Assembly: GCA_016712225.1 (NCBI GenBank)
Contig: JADJRL010000003.1
Span: 1,013,001 to 1,077,000 of the forward strand
DNA from: Candidatus Defluviibacterium haderslevense
Lineage (GTDB): Bacteria; Bacteroidota; Bacteroidia; Chitinophagales; Saprospiraceae
Length of the DNA stretch: 64,000 nucleotides
Direction of reading: 5' to 3'
Positions 1 through 9,888 of this stretch are shown here, one piece after another; the stretch's first letter is position 1, and each line of letters starts with the position of its first letter. The notes beneath the pieces are model-generated. The model was given only the letters and a program-made list of their open reading frames with translations, was not told the DNA's origin and made no database searches. The translations under genes and the position numbers were made by a program.

Positions 1-1
1 A

Positions 2-922
2 CTTCTAAGAGAATTTAACAGTTCTAGTAGACCAAAAAATCAGTCGATCCAAACAACATTAATTCCTTTAAAAAATACTATTATTGAAGATAAAACTATT
101 ATTGAAAAAAATAACTCAATAAAATTTGAAAAAATCAACTCGTCAGAAGTTGAAGAAATTGAGCCAACTGAAATTGAAGAAATTATTCCAATTGAAATTG
201 AAGATAAGTTCGATTTAGAAAATCCTTATGAAGCATTTGTAATAGACATTATTCACAATGGAATTGATTTTGAAAACAGGATTCCAGAAAATAGATTAAT
301 TGGTGGTGAATTTATTGAAACAAAATTTACTGATTTTGAGGCTTTTTCGATTTGTCTTGGAACTGAAGAGGCAATTTTGCGAAAAATTTCTAGAGAATAC
401 TTTAAAGGTATTATTTCAGACAAAAATTTAATTCTTGCTCATAATTCAAGTATGAGGGCTTTGCAAAAATATAAAGAAGAATATATATCATTGATATTTT
501 CTTTGCCACCCTTGCCTTTTCGAGCTTTTGATGCCAAACAATTATTTTCTGAAATGGATAGGAGAAATGAAGTTACTAAGCGACCCGTATTTAGGATATT
601 AATTAGGGGAAAAAAGTACATTTTGAAATTTCATGAAGATTATTCTAAGAATTTTATATCAAACGAAATAATAACTGTTCTTGATAAGAAAACAAAGCAA
701 GCAGTGTTTAATATTTCGAGAACTGGACATATAATTCCTAAGGAAAATATTAATGAAATCATTCCAACTTTATCATTTTTTATAAGAAATGTTGCTGATT
801 TTAAATCATACATCCTAAATTATGGTTTAGAATCGGGAGAATGCAGTGTATGTGGAAGAACTTTAACAGATCCATTTTCAATAAGAAAGGGAATAGGTCC
901 AGTTTGTGGTGGTTATAGGTGA
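2..922 (+). CDS. DUF6011-type C-terminal domain protein, 5'-partial
   Basis: The reading frame is open from base 2 to the TGA at 920-922, so the gene begins left of the window; 306 codons are visible. The first third is acidic and repetitive (runs of E-I-E-E), which suggests a linker. The last 30 residues hold two C-x-x-C/C-G pairs in the pattern CSVCGRTLTDPFSIRKGIGP followed by VCGG, which is the hallmark of the DUF6011 zinc-binding domain common in phage and mobile-element proteins. That domain is usually attached to helicase-like or other nucleic-acid proteins, so a DNA-related role is plausible but only inferred. An internal TTG at 377 could pose as a start, but the unbroken upstream frame argues against it. 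Confidence 0.75.
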   Translation, partial: LLREFNSSSRPKNQSIQTTLIPLKNTIIEDKTIIEKNNSIKFEKINSSEVEEIEPTEIEEIIPIEIEDKFDLENPYEAFVIDIIHNGIDFENRIPENRLIGGEFIETKFTDFEAFSICLGTEEAILRKISREYFKGIISDKNLILAHNSSMRALQKYKEEYISLIFSLPPLPFRAFDAKQLFSEMDRRNEVTKRPVFRILIRGKKYILKFHEDYSKNFISNEIITVLDKKTKQAVFNISRTGHIIPKENINEIIPTLSFFIRNVADFKSYILNYGLESGECSVCGRTLTDPFSIRKGIGPVCGGYR

Positions 923-1123
923 GTAATTACATTAAATTTCATTCATCTTGCCATCCTATAATAAGTTAAGAATTCTTCGTCAAATAGCATGAGGAAATTG
1001 TTGTATGTGGAGGTCACTTGTCTAATTATATGAAAACTTTGTATACTTTGTAACACGGATCACTTTATTAGGTTTATCAAAGCAAAAACTTTCTTTAATC
1101 AACAATTACCAAAATATAACCAA

Positions 1124-1699
1124 ATGACAGAAAAAGAATGGGTAAAGTCAATCATCCCCCAGATTGATAAACTGCTTAAAAAATCTGATTCTAGTATACA
1201 TGTAGTTGATGGGCATCGACTTTCCTATGCCAATGAAATACTTACTTATGGATTGGATAATCAGCCTTCAAATCAAAAATCCATTGGATATGAAACGGAT
1301 ATCTTAATTTATGAACAACTAGATGAGGCGACATGGAAGCCAAGAGTAGTTATAGAAACAAAACTTGGAGGTGTGTCTACTCATGATGCCATAACTTATA
1401 GTCAAAAAGCGCAGACACATAAATATGTCCATCCATACTTACGTTACGGGATATTAATTGGGGATAGGGAGCATTATCCATTACCCGGCAGATTGTTTCG
1501 TCATGGACAACATTTTGATTTTATGTTGTCTTGGAAAACAGTAACAGCGGCTAAAAATGAAATGAAACGATTAGTTGAGATCATTATTGATGAAATTCAA
1601 GCTAGTAAGACACTTGATGAAATTTTATTTAATTCGCGATCTATACATAGGGATAAGTTTACTTGCCTACACAGACCATTAAAACTATTCGAAGAGTGA
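1124..1699 (+). CDS. PD-(D/E)XK nuclease-like protein
   Basis: A 191-aa protein with a nuclease-like core at about residues 65-100: YETDILIY (acidic residue on one strand) followed by VVIETKLGG, the E-x-K of a PD-(D/E)XK fold, then a helix with the QKAQTHKY stretch often seen in restriction-like proteins. The family and substrate are not recognised. It stands alone, about 200 bp after the DUF6011 gene and just before degraded R-M/transfer-ATPase debris, so it may be a surviving part of a defence or transfer locus. Start: first ATG after a short AT-rich leader. Confidence is good for being a gene and moderate for the nuclease fold. Confidence 0.65.
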   Translation: MTEKEWVKSIIPQIDKLLKKSDSSIHVVDGHRLSYANEILTYGLDNQPSNQKSIGYETDILIYEQLDEATWKPRVVIETKLGGVSTHDAITYSQKAQTHKYVHPYLRYGILIGDREHYPLPGRLFRHGQHFDFMLSWKTVTAAKNEMKRLVEIIIDEIQASKTLDEILFNSRSIHRDKFTCLHRPLKLFEE

Positions 1700-1774
1700 T
1701 AATAGCTGTTTAAGTTTGGTATGATTTTGATGGATAAAGTTAGGTTATTATGGAAGAAAGTTTTTTACTTTGCA

Positions 1775-1890
1775 AAATTTTGGTCCACGAGATATTCGAG
1801 GGCTAAGTCACCATTTAGGAACATAGGCATGGCTTATAGATACGCATATATTAGGTGCCTGGCCCGCCACCTTTTTTGCCACAACCGCCA
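1775..1890 (+). repeat. Dispersed non-coding repeat, copy 1
   Basis: This stretch matches 10257-10375 over roughly 115 bp with substitutions and small indels. Shared blocks are AAAATTTT-GTCCACGAG, a GGG-TAAGTCAC block, GAGGCATG/AGGCATG and a GC-rich GCC(C)GCC tail followed by TTTTGCCA. The nominal 114-codon reading frame over it (1721-2065) has no recognisable protein features and is probably chance. In both places the repeat sits beside a broken mobile-element gene, so it may be a fossil element end or a conserved non-coding part of one element family. Confidence 0.6.
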
Positions 1891-2033
1891 CCAGCCTTTA
1901 AATTATCCAGTTTATGGGTTGGCAATAACCTCAATCCATATAATTCAATTGTGTCAATATTCAAATAAACAAACTTTAAAGATTCTGATTAGTTTCGCCA
2001 TGAAGAAGCAATTTTATGACATATTTGTATTTA

Positions 2034-2153
2034 ATGATAAATCAAAACCCCGAACAAATAGCTAGAGACAATATAGCAACTCAATGCTTGCGGCTGGGTT
2101 TTTCAGAGCAATTAACAAGTAAACCTGAATGCTGGAATTGGTGTTGCTGTTAA
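2034..2153 (+). pseudogene. Fragment resembling the N-terminus of a type I restriction (HsdR-like) subunit
   Basis: The frame MINQNPEQIARDNIATQ continues to a TAA at 2151. N-x-N-P-E-Q-x-A-R-(D/E)-x-I-D-x-x-L is the typical beginning of HsdR-like restriction subunits. Only about 23 codons look authentic; the sequence then runs into unrelated codons and overlaps, in another frame, the transfer-ATPase fragment that follows. It is best read as the stump left by a deletion. Confidence 0.5.
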
Positions 2154-2514
2154 AGAAAACAGAGTTCCGTTTATGGTTTACATGGATGAATTTCATAATT
2201 TCACAACCTTGTCTTTAGTAAATATGCTATCTGAATTGCGAAAGTTTAAGGAAGGGCTGGTTCTAGCTCACCAATACCTGCATCAACTTGATGAAGATAT
2301 TAGACAAGCTGTACTAGGGAATATCGGGACAGTTATTTCTTTTAGGATTGGAACCGAAGATGCAAAGCATACGGCAGAAGAAATGTTTCCCGAATTTGAT
2401 GTTCAGGATTTCATTAATCTTCCTAATTACAAGATATATTTGAAATTAATAATTGATGGTAGGCCTAGTCGGCCTTATAGTGGATATACTTTAGTTGTAA
2501 ATGGCATGAATTAA
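2116..2514 (+). pseudogene. C-terminal fragment of a HerA/TraG-type DNA-transfer ATPase
   Basis: The frame is open from 2116 and reads NRVPFMVYMDEFHNFTTLS, then LSELRKFKEGLVLAHQYL and NIGTVISFRIGTEDA. These are the Walker B strand (hhhhDEF), the helix-strand after it and the sensor region of the TraG/TraD/HerA-like ATPase family (type IV secretion DNA-binding domain). The Walker A half is absent; a full protein is usually several hundred residues longer. The methionine at 2173 lies inside the Walker B strand and cannot be a true start. The upstream join to an HsdR-like start indicates a deletion between two mobile-element genes. Confidence 0.75.
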
Positions 2515-2543
2515 TAGAAAGTTAATGAATTCAATAAAAGTAT

Positions 2544-3038
2544 TTAATTTCTATAATAAATATTAAATTTACCTTCACTTACTCTTACTTTTTTATTTCC
2601 ATCAGAAAGGGTTAAATTAAAAATTCCGATTGCATTTCGACCATCATTCTTAATAATATTAACAATATTCTGATCATTATTATCCGATTTCAAAGATTCA
2701 TAAACTACATCATAATATGACAAACCAAATGGCAAATATCTACTAAAAAAAATTTCTGGGTTAGGACTCTTCGGTCCAACATTTACTTTTCCATTTGCAC
2801 CAAACCCAAGCACAATTTGTAAAGTTCTTGGATCAACAATTGATTCAGCGGTCAGACTAAACCCAATGCAACCTGCTCCACATAATAATAAATATCCCGA
2901 AGAATTAAATTCAATGCCATCAATTTTACATGAAACTGAATTTTCAGGAATAATTATGTCCGATGGTAGAGGTTCCTTAGAGCAGCTGAAAAAAGAAACA
3001 AGACAAATTATTCCGAATATTATACTCTTATTTTTCAT
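2544..3038 (-). CDS. Secreted lipoprotein, DUF6252-like
   Basis: A 164-aa protein with a lysine-containing start (MKNKS), a hydrophobic stretch and the lipobox FFSC at residues 16-19, so a lipidated Cys19 exported by signal peptidase II is expected. The body has the pattern SCKIDGIEF near the N-terminus and a C-terminal GNKKVRVSEGKFNIYY strand pair, resembling the small Bacteroidota lipoprotein family DUF6252 (beta-rich, function unknown). It is convergent with the ATPase remnant and divergent from the secreted cluster beginning at 3569. The ATG at 3038 gives a complete signal sequence. Confidence 0.75.
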   Translation of the reverse strand: MKNKSIIFGIICLVSFFSCSKEPLPSDIIIPENSVSCKIDGIEFNSSGYLLLCGAGCIGFSLTAESIVDPRTLQIVLGFGANGKVNVGPKSPNPEIFFSRYLPFGLSYYDVVYESLKSDNNDQNIVNIIKNDGRNAIGIFNLTLSDGNKKVRVSEGKFNIYYRN

Positions 3039-3051
3039 TTTTTGGGTTTAA

Positions 3052-3568
3052 TTGGCACACAAATTAATAAACATTCAAAATTAATCCAATATTATTTATA
3101 TAATTTAATTAATCACTAAGGTAGTAAATTTTATTGATTTTTCTTTTTTGAAAACAATTATTAACAATAATATTGCTTCTTGCTTAATCTATAAAATTTA
3201 TTTTTAAATATAATAATTGGTTAAATATTAAATCATATTATTGATATTTAAATAATTACATATTTTTAATTTTAATAATATGATATGACTAAATTATTTT
3301 ATATACTTCTAATTAAGTGTTAAAAAATAAAATATTTTACGAATATACCAGTATTTAAGTATTTATTATATTAATTAATTTGCATATATTATAAATACCA
3401 TATATAAGTGGTTGATCTAAAAACATATAAAATAGATAAATTAATTTAATGTTGATATTTTTCAAATGTACAAAATATTAAAATGGCATTTGATTAAAAT
3501 GTGACTATATTTGAACGCACTATTATATCAAACATATTTTTATATTTAATAATATTAATTCTATTGAA
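3052..3568. other. Extremely AT-rich gap between divergent genes
   Basis: About 520 bp, almost all A/T, without a credible reading frame. It contains inverted repeats, for example TCATATTATT near 3233 against AATAATATGA near 3276. A TAnnTTTG-type -7 element (TATATTTG, 3506-3513) lies 55 bp before the start at 3569, but no TTTG lies at the right distance upstream, so this promoter call is weak. Confidence 0.5.
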
Positions 3569-5344
3569 ATGCTGGTGAAATTAAAAAGAATTTTCCTTTG
3601 TTTATTTTGCATAATTAATTTATTGTCTGCAAATCCAATTCAATTAACTGATTTGATTTTAGAAACGAAACTCTATTCTAGATGGTTAATTTGCCAAAAT
3701 GATGATATTCAACTAAAACCGCTTGAAGCAGAGGTAAGTGGTAAATGTTATCGTTGGTACAAAAAAAATACAAATGGTATTTTTATTGATTATAACAAAA
3801 AAACATATGAAATTAGTGAACATCCTAATATAACCAGTTGGTATAGGGTAGATTTGATGGATTGTAATAGTACTGGTCCCATAAAATCATGGTATATAAA
3901 AGTTTATGTCGCTACTTCAATTTCTATAATGGAATCTGATGGTAAGACTGAATGTATGGATGAATTTAGTCAAATTAAAATTATAGGGCAAGTTAATTGT
4001 GTTGACTATAATGAAGTATCCACAATGGAGATGGATGTAATTTCTATTGAAGCTCAATTTATTCCGGACCAATCAATTCCTCTTCCATCTGAGAAAGTAG
4101 CAATCACATATGGAAAATTTAAAATGAAAACACCATTTAAAGTTCCACAAATTACTCCAGGCAAAGGGAAAAGTTACATATTAAAAAACAGAGCAATTTT
4201 TGGGGATTGTATAAGTAATACAGTTGATATTAATGTATATAGGTTATGGATCGAGGAATTTAATAATATGAACAGTAATGATAAGCCTATGTGGAATGTT
4301 GTAGTAAATAATTCTCAACCCAATGATTCGAAAGTTCATTGCTTAGCCCAAGCCACAAGTATTATTACAGAATTTGAATGGCTTCCGTGGTCCGACCTTT
4401 GGGAATTTACTAATAACAAATCCAGCTCAAAGATTTTAGATAATTTGAATTTTCTTCCTGCAAATGGAAAAATGCCTGATTTGAATGATTATTTTGGAAC
4501 TAACACAGGAGAAATTTTACTTGTAGCTAAAGACCCAATTGGAAATCTATATAGAGTTTCATCATCTGATATATCATCTAAGAAAATTTCTTCTAAAAAT
4601 GGGGATAAATATGAGAATTGGCGGTACATGGATAATAATAAAAAAGCGAGAGTGTTTTTTCATAAAGATGATAGAATTGTAGAATTTGAAGGAAATACAC
4701 CAAGAAATCCTTTAACCATACCACAATGGTTATATTATTGGCGTCAATGTATTAAAACACCCTATCCAAAGTATGTAAAATTCATTAAATTTGAAGAAGG
4801 TAACGATGAACCTCCCGCATATTTTGGACTCCCAAGAAGAGATATTAGTCAAGTTGTTACGACATTGGAAAATAGAATAGTTGTCAAACAGATAACTTCT
4901 GAAAAAGCAAAAATAAGGAATAAAATGTGGACAAGCATAGCATATGCATATGGTATAGAAGCATTCTATATCTTTCTGTCTCATGAACTTGAACACGCTC
5001 GATTAATGAATGAAGAAATATGGCCAAATGGATTTAACCAGACTGAAGATTTGGATATTACTACACTGAATATTGGTGATTATTATAATGATATTTGGGA
5101 AACTAAAAATCGTAGTCCTGATTATAAATTTTCCAAAAAATATGATGATTATTATAAGCATGAACTTTTATTTAAGCAATTTAAAAATCCTGACCAAAAA
5201 ATATTATCGGTGGGTTACAAGTATGAGGAAACAATTGGTTTTACGGCAGAATATAACGCAAAAGATAAAATGGAAGGTGATACAAAATATTTAGATTGGT
5301 CATTTGATAGGAAAGGTTTTTACAATAGTAAACAATGGAAATAA
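3569..5344 (+). CDS. Secreted protein with HExxH metallopeptidase motif
   Basis: A 591-aa protein beginning with a lysine-rich n-region and a hydrophobic core (FLCLFCIINLL) followed by SANP, a Sec signal peptide. Residues 30-230 look like one or two beta-sandwich domains with scattered cysteines (W-x-x-x-N-D, CYRWYK). Near residue 473 is SHELEHARLMNEEIW; HELEH fits the HExxH zinc site of metallopeptidases, with further acidic residues downstream as possible third ligands. The family is not recognised. It is followed after 21 bp by a second and then a third exported protein on the same strand, suggesting one operon. The substrate is unknown. Confidence 0.7.
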   Translation: MLVKLKRIFLCLFCIINLLSANPIQLTDLILETKLYSRWLICQNDDIQLKPLEAEVSGKCYRWYKKNTNGIFIDYNKKTYEISEHPNITSWYRVDLMDCNSTGPIKSWYIKVYVATSISIMESDGKTECMDEFSQIKIIGQVNCVDYNEVSTMEMDVISIEAQFIPDQSIPLPSEKVAITYGKFKMKTPFKVPQITPGKGKSYILKNRAIFGDCISNTVDINVYRLWIEEFNNMNSNDKPMWNVVVNNSQPNDSKVHCLAQATSIITEFEWLPWSDLWEFTNNKSSSKILDNLNFLPANGKMPDLNDYFGTNTGEILLVAKDPIGNLYRVSSSDISSKKISSKNGDKYENWRYMDNNKKARVFFHKDDRIVEFEGNTPRNPLTIPQWLYYWRQCIKTPYPKYVKFIKFEEGNDEPPAYFGLPRRDISQVVTTLENRIVVKQITSEKAKIRNKMWTSIAYAYGIEAFYIFLSHELEHARLMNEEIWPNGFNQTEDLDITTLNIGDYYNDIWETKNRSPDYKFSKKYDDYYKHELLFKQFKNPDQKILSVGYKYEETIGFTAEYNAKDKMEGDTKYLDWSFDRKGFYNSKQWK

Positions 5345-5365
5345 TAATAAATAAAAAAAATTAAA

Positions 5366-6940
5366 ATGAAGCAAATATTAATTTCAATGTTTTTAATTTA
5401 TTCTATTAATATAAATTGCCAACAAAGTAATTCAGAGTATTTTAATGCAAAACTTGATAGCCTTTATAAGGACTCACTGATTTCAACCATAGATGAAAAA
5501 GAAGAACTAATGATTATGGATTCTATACTATTGTCAATTTTCTTTATCAAGGATTCATTTTTAGAAATGCGATTTAAATCATATTTGAATTTTCGATCGA
5601 ACCTTTTTGACGATTTAAACAGTGTAATTTTTGCAAGTGGTAATGAGCAGAAATTTTTGACAGATGTCCAAAATTATATTTATTTTCAAAAATTTACAAT
5701 TCTTCCATACTCTATTATTCCAGATAGTATTATTTCTGAAAATACAAATTTAGACCTTCTAAACTATCACCAAGTATCTACTGATACTCATTTTGTTGCA
5801 AATTTGTTTCGAAATGCAATAAATGAAAATCAAATTTGGTATTCATATCAAAGATTGTATGATTTATTGGATTCAACCCAATTCAATTTGTTCTATAATG
5901 AAAATTTGAATAACTTTCAAGTTGACTCGAATATTTTTATGGCAACTTTAGTAAATTCCTTCCAGGATCATAAGCCATATCCATTGGCTTCTAATTCTGA
6001 GTCAATTTATATTCAATTTTTTGATACTAATATTAACATTAATTTAATTGTTTTTAATCATTATTTTAGAGATGGTCCAAGATTTCAAGATTTAGTGGAT
6101 ATTGAACAAAAAGACAGTATAAGGTTGTTAAATGAAATTAGTAAAAATATATTTTTCGAGAAGGAGGCTATTAAATTAGATTCTGCCATGAGAGTCCGTG
6201 ATTCACTTAGTTCAGAATTATTAAAGTTTAAAGTCCCAGAAGCATATTTAGCTTATCAAGATACAACGTTATGGGAAGATAATGGTCAAGTTCCTGTATG
6301 GGTTGGTGAAGATGGAATGAGATTTGATACATTAAATAATGATGAATTGTTCTATTGGCTCACACAAATTAATGTTTCTGATGTTTACGACACTGTAAAT
6401 AGCTATTTAGATTTAAACTCTAGTCCTACAATAATACATTTAAGGAAAATATTCCAACTCATTGGAGATCGATATATATTCCAAGGAATAATGCCTAACT
6501 CATCCCAAATGATTCAACTAGGTCAAATCATTGATATTTATGTTGAATATATTAAGCAAGATACTATTTCTTGTATGCACGAAGAAGCAACATTACAAAT
6601 TCAACGATTGTGGAATCTTGCTGAATTTAAATATATTGATTGGCCGATAATTAATAATGAAAATTTAAATCAGGATTTTTCGGTAGCTGTTGATTTTCAT
6701 TGTACAGAATCATTATTACTTGAAATGATACGACGTGCTGATACTTACGAATTGGCAGGAAACCATGATTTAGCTTTTCGATACATCCACCCATTAATGT
6801 ACATTTATAATTTCAAATATATTGAAAATATAGGATATGCAATTCCACCTAGAAGGCCGTTTAGAACATTAGAAGATTCAAATCGATGGTGCATTGACTA
6901 TGTTATTCCTGCATTACAACGATATAAGCTTATAGATTAA
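5366..6940 (+). CDS. Exported protein of unknown function
   Basis: A 524-aa protein with a short signal peptide (MKQILISMFLIYSININCQ) and no membrane segment afterwards. It is rich in aromatic residues, Asn and Asp, mostly helical by composition, with repeated D-S/L-D-S-x-x patterns. No catalytic motif or known family is recognised. It starts 21 bp after the HELEH protein and lies 53 bp before the T9SS protein at 6994, so it most likely belongs to that operon and works with them at or beyond the outer membrane. Confidence 0.65.
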   Translation: MKQILISMFLIYSININCQQSNSEYFNAKLDSLYKDSLISTIDEKEELMIMDSILLSIFFIKDSFLEMRFKSYLNFRSNLFDDLNSVIFASGNEQKFLTDVQNYIYFQKFTILPYSIIPDSIISENTNLDLLNYHQVSTDTHFVANLFRNAINENQIWYSYQRLYDLLDSTQFNLFYNENLNNFQVDSNIFMATLVNSFQDHKPYPLASNSESIYIQFFDTNININLIVFNHYFRDGPRFQDLVDIEQKDSIRLLNEISKNIFFEKEAIKLDSAMRVRDSLSSELLKFKVPEAYLAYQDTTLWEDNGQVPVWVGEDGMRFDTLNNDELFYWLTQINVSDVYDTVNSYLDLNSSPTIIHLRKIFQLIGDRYIFQGIMPNSSQMIQLGQIIDIYVEYIKQDTISCMHEEATLQIQRLWNLAEFKYIDWPIINNENLNQDFSVAVDFHCTESLLLEMIRRADTYELAGNHDLAFRYIHPLMYIYNFKYIENIGYAIPPRRPFRTLEDSNRWCIDYVIPALQRYKLID

Positions 6941-6993
6941 TCATAATGGCTATTATTTTTATCTAATATTTGTTTTCTATTAAAAGATAAATC

Positions 6994-9732
6994 ATGAAAA
7001 AACTAATTATTATTTGTTTTATTTTTCATTTTCAGTTTGGATTAGCAAACATTACTGCAACATTTGTTGATAAAAATAATAATGACCCTACAACTGGACA
7101 AATTACAATTACAGTTTCTGGCTGCTCGCCATACGAATATACAATAAAAGGCATGACAACTAATACCGTTATTTATGGAGCATTAGGTCCCAATCAACCT
7201 TTTACAAGAACACATTATTCTTTACCAGCTGATATGTACGAAATTGAAGCATATAGTGCAGATGAGTGTCGTTCAATTTTAAAAGGTGAAATTAAAAATT
7301 GTAATTCAATTTCAACAACTTTACAGATCCCATTTGTGTGTAATGGACAAAAGGCTACAGTAACTGCTATTCCTTCTGGTGGTATCCAACCATATGATTT
7401 TAAATGGTACAAGAATAATTTAAGAATAGATATTTATCCATTTGGTTCAGTTCAAAAATTAGAAGCTGGATTTTATTATATTGTAATTACTGATGCAATT
7501 GGTTGTGAATTCAGAAAAGATTTTGAAGTAAAGAGTTTTGTGTTGAATTATCAAATGGAAAAACAGGAATATTTTTGTTTTACTCAAAATAAGATTACTA
7601 TCCAAATTAAAGATGCAAAAAATCGACGTTTCAATTATTCTTGGTCAGATGGAATGAATTCTGATGGTTCAGATATATATATGAGATATGTTAATAATAA
7701 TGTAAATAATACAGTAACGGTAACTGATTTAATAACAAATTGCACAAGTGTTAAAACTTATTTATCTACATTTAGTACAAATTTTACTTACTGGGAATAT
7801 CCTATTTTTCATAGTATCAAACACGATGTAAATAATAATAATAAAGGTGAAGTAATTATATTATTAAAAGATGTTAAATTTATTGGAAGTAATTTTTATG
7901 TAAATATATTTAAGAATGGGAATAGTTATGGCCCGACTTTAGGACTTTTCAATAGACTAGCAAATATAAGTAATTTAGGTGTTGGTGATTATTGTTTTGA
8001 CATTCTTGATGCAAAAAGATGTATAATTACTCAATTGTGTCAAAAAATTGAAACATGTGGTGAACCGGGACTTCCAGTAAAAATGACTGTTGACTTTCAA
8101 TTGCCACGTTGGAAACCAGATGCATATATAAAAGCAAATGTTATTAATAGTGGAGGACTCTGTACCTATTCTTGGTTTGTAAATGATTATTATAGAATTT
8201 ATACCACTAGTAATACAATTTATGCATCTGATATTTCTAAATTAGAATATGCGGGAGAGGACATTTGTGTAGTTGCTCATTGTCCTTGTGGAGAAACCTC
8301 CAAAATTTGTGTTAAGTATGATCCTTGTGATAATAGTGAAAGTAAGAAATCGGTTAATTATATTAATAAGAGTGTTCCAACTGTATGCTATAAAGATTTA
8401 CCTGACGGTAATCGCAAAACTATCAAATCAAATCAGAGCATTATTCTAGATATTGATTTGACTAGGAAATTTAGTTACAATCCTCTCCAAGGATTGCAAA
8501 TTTACGATTATAGATTAAAAAATGTTTATTGGTCAGATCAACATGTACTTAATAAATCAGTTGATTTAAATAGAAAAATTTTACATATTGAAAGATTGAT
8601 TGATGAAGACATTCCTATTTCAAAAACTTTTAACTTAATTTTTATTGATGGAAATGGTTGCATATCTATAGAAAGTTATGAAGTAAAAAATACTATGGAA
8701 GTAACTAATCTGGGAGATTGCTCCTACAGTGTGAAATGTGATGGAGGGACACCTGAATTTGAATATAATAAAATATTTACTATTATTGATGGTGATAATT
8801 GTATTGCGGAAACATCTTGTGGTCCAAATAAAGATTCTCCATTAAGATATGGGAATAGAGTTAAAGGAGAATTAATGGGTACAGATAAAAACATGCCTGG
8901 AAATTGTTTTTATTATGAATATTGTATATGGAATGAATATAATCATAGCGAAAATCATAAAATTTACGATGTAAGTAAAAATCCAGAATTTACAAGTAGA
9001 TGGGATCAAAGTGGTTTTTTTCAATACGCCTTCGTAAAGAGATATCCTAATTACACCTCGGTGCCGTGTTGTAATCCAAATCCTGAAGTGCAGCTATCTA
9101 AAGAAGAAGTAGTTAATAGACTTATTCTTTGGAATAAGGATGAAAACAATTGGACAAATCAGACTTCTGATGATGCTTTGAATCCATGTATTGCAATTTA
9201 CAAGTGTCCTAATGGTTATTTTACTAAGATCATAGGGCAAAATATAGGCAGTTATTTTTGTAGAATTGGTACAGATTGCTTTGAATTTACTCATTGTATC
9301 TTTGATGTAGGTGGACATCATTTTGATAATACAGATTCATATGGTGAAGATAATATTCTAATTTTTGAGTATCCAAATTTAGTTGTTAAAAAATTAAGTA
9401 CTATTCCTTGCCCAACAAATACCCCAATATGTCCAATATCTCCAATATCTAACCCAATAGTACGAAATATTGGTACAAATTCATGTAATGTGATGGAAAA
9501 CCCATTTACAAGCGAAATTAAGATTCAATGTACTGCTAAAGAAACTAAATTACCTATTTCTATTGAATTATTTGATATTGTTGGTAGAAGTATATATACA
9601 AGGAAATTATTTTCTTCAACAAGAGATCTTCAAATGAATATCCCAACTGCCCATTTAACATCTGGCGTTTATTTTATAAAAATAAATATGGGATTGGATT
9701 CTTATATTGAAAAATTAATTAAACAAAATTAA
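6994..9732 (+). CDS. Large cell-surface protein with T9SS sorting domain
   Basis: A 912-aa protein with a signal peptide (MKKLIIICFIFHFQFGLA) and a C-terminal type A-like T9SS domain: NPFTSEIKI, then ELFDIVGRSIYTRKL and SGVYFIKI near the end. The N-terminal 400 residues contain SprB/PKD-like beta-sandwich units (GGIQPYDFKWYKN, then GFYYIVITDAIGC) and many cysteines, as in Bacteroidota gliding and surface adhesins. Export through the outer membrane by T9SS is therefore expected. It is the last gene of the three-gene secreted cluster. The binding partner is unknown. Confidence 0.8.
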   Translation: MKKLIIICFIFHFQFGLANITATFVDKNNNDPTTGQITITVSGCSPYEYTIKGMTTNTVIYGALGPNQPFTRTHYSLPADMYEIEAYSADECRSILKGEIKNCNSISTTLQIPFVCNGQKATVTAIPSGGIQPYDFKWYKNNLRIDIYPFGSVQKLEAGFYYIVITDAIGCEFRKDFEVKSFVLNYQMEKQEYFCFTQNKITIQIKDAKNRRFNYSWSDGMNSDGSDIYMRYVNNNVNNTVTVTDLITNCTSVKTYLSTFSTNFTYWEYPIFHSIKHDVNNNNKGEVIILLKDVKFIGSNFYVNIFKNGNSYGPTLGLFNRLANISNLGVGDYCFDILDAKRCIITQLCQKIETCGEPGLPVKMTVDFQLPRWKPDAYIKANVINSGGLCTYSWFVNDYYRIYTTSNTIYASDISKLEYAGEDICVVAHCPCGETSKICVKYDPCDNSESKKSVNYINKSVPTVCYKDLPDGNRKTIKSNQSIILDIDLTRKFSYNPLQGLQIYDYRLKNVYWSDQHVLNKSVDLNRKILHIERLIDEDIPISKTFNLIFIDGNGCISIESYEVKNTMEVTNLGDCSYSVKCDGGTPEFEYNKIFTIIDGDNCIAETSCGPNKDSPLRYGNRVKGELMGTDKNMPGNCFYYEYCIWNEYNHSENHKIYDVSKNPEFTSRWDQSGFFQYAFVKRYPNYTSVPCCNPNPEVQLSKEEVVNRLILWNKDENNWTNQTSDDALNPCIAIYKCPNGYFTKIIGQNIGSYFCRIGTDCFEFTHCIFDVGGHHFDNTDSYGEDNILIFEYPNLVVKKLSTIPCPTNTPICPISPISNPIVRNIGTNSCNVMENPFTSEIKIQCTAKETKLPISIELFDIVGRSIYTRKLFSSTRDLQMNIPTAHLTSGVYFIKINMGLDSYIEKLIKQN

Positions 9733-9888
9733 ATACAAAAATACTTTTTGTTATGATTATTGTTTTAATATTTGATATTAACAAATACTATTAATTTTAT
9801 TTTGTCAATTCTTACCGTCTTGGCTTTGAATTAACTTTCATTTAAGCTAGGTTTAGAAATATTCTTTAACAATCAAAACCAGTTTAAA

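Noticed and set aside
1721..2065. A 114-codon open frame
   Set aside because: It lies over the dispersed repeat, has no recognisable domain and unusual composition; the second repeat copy does not preserve it as a frame.
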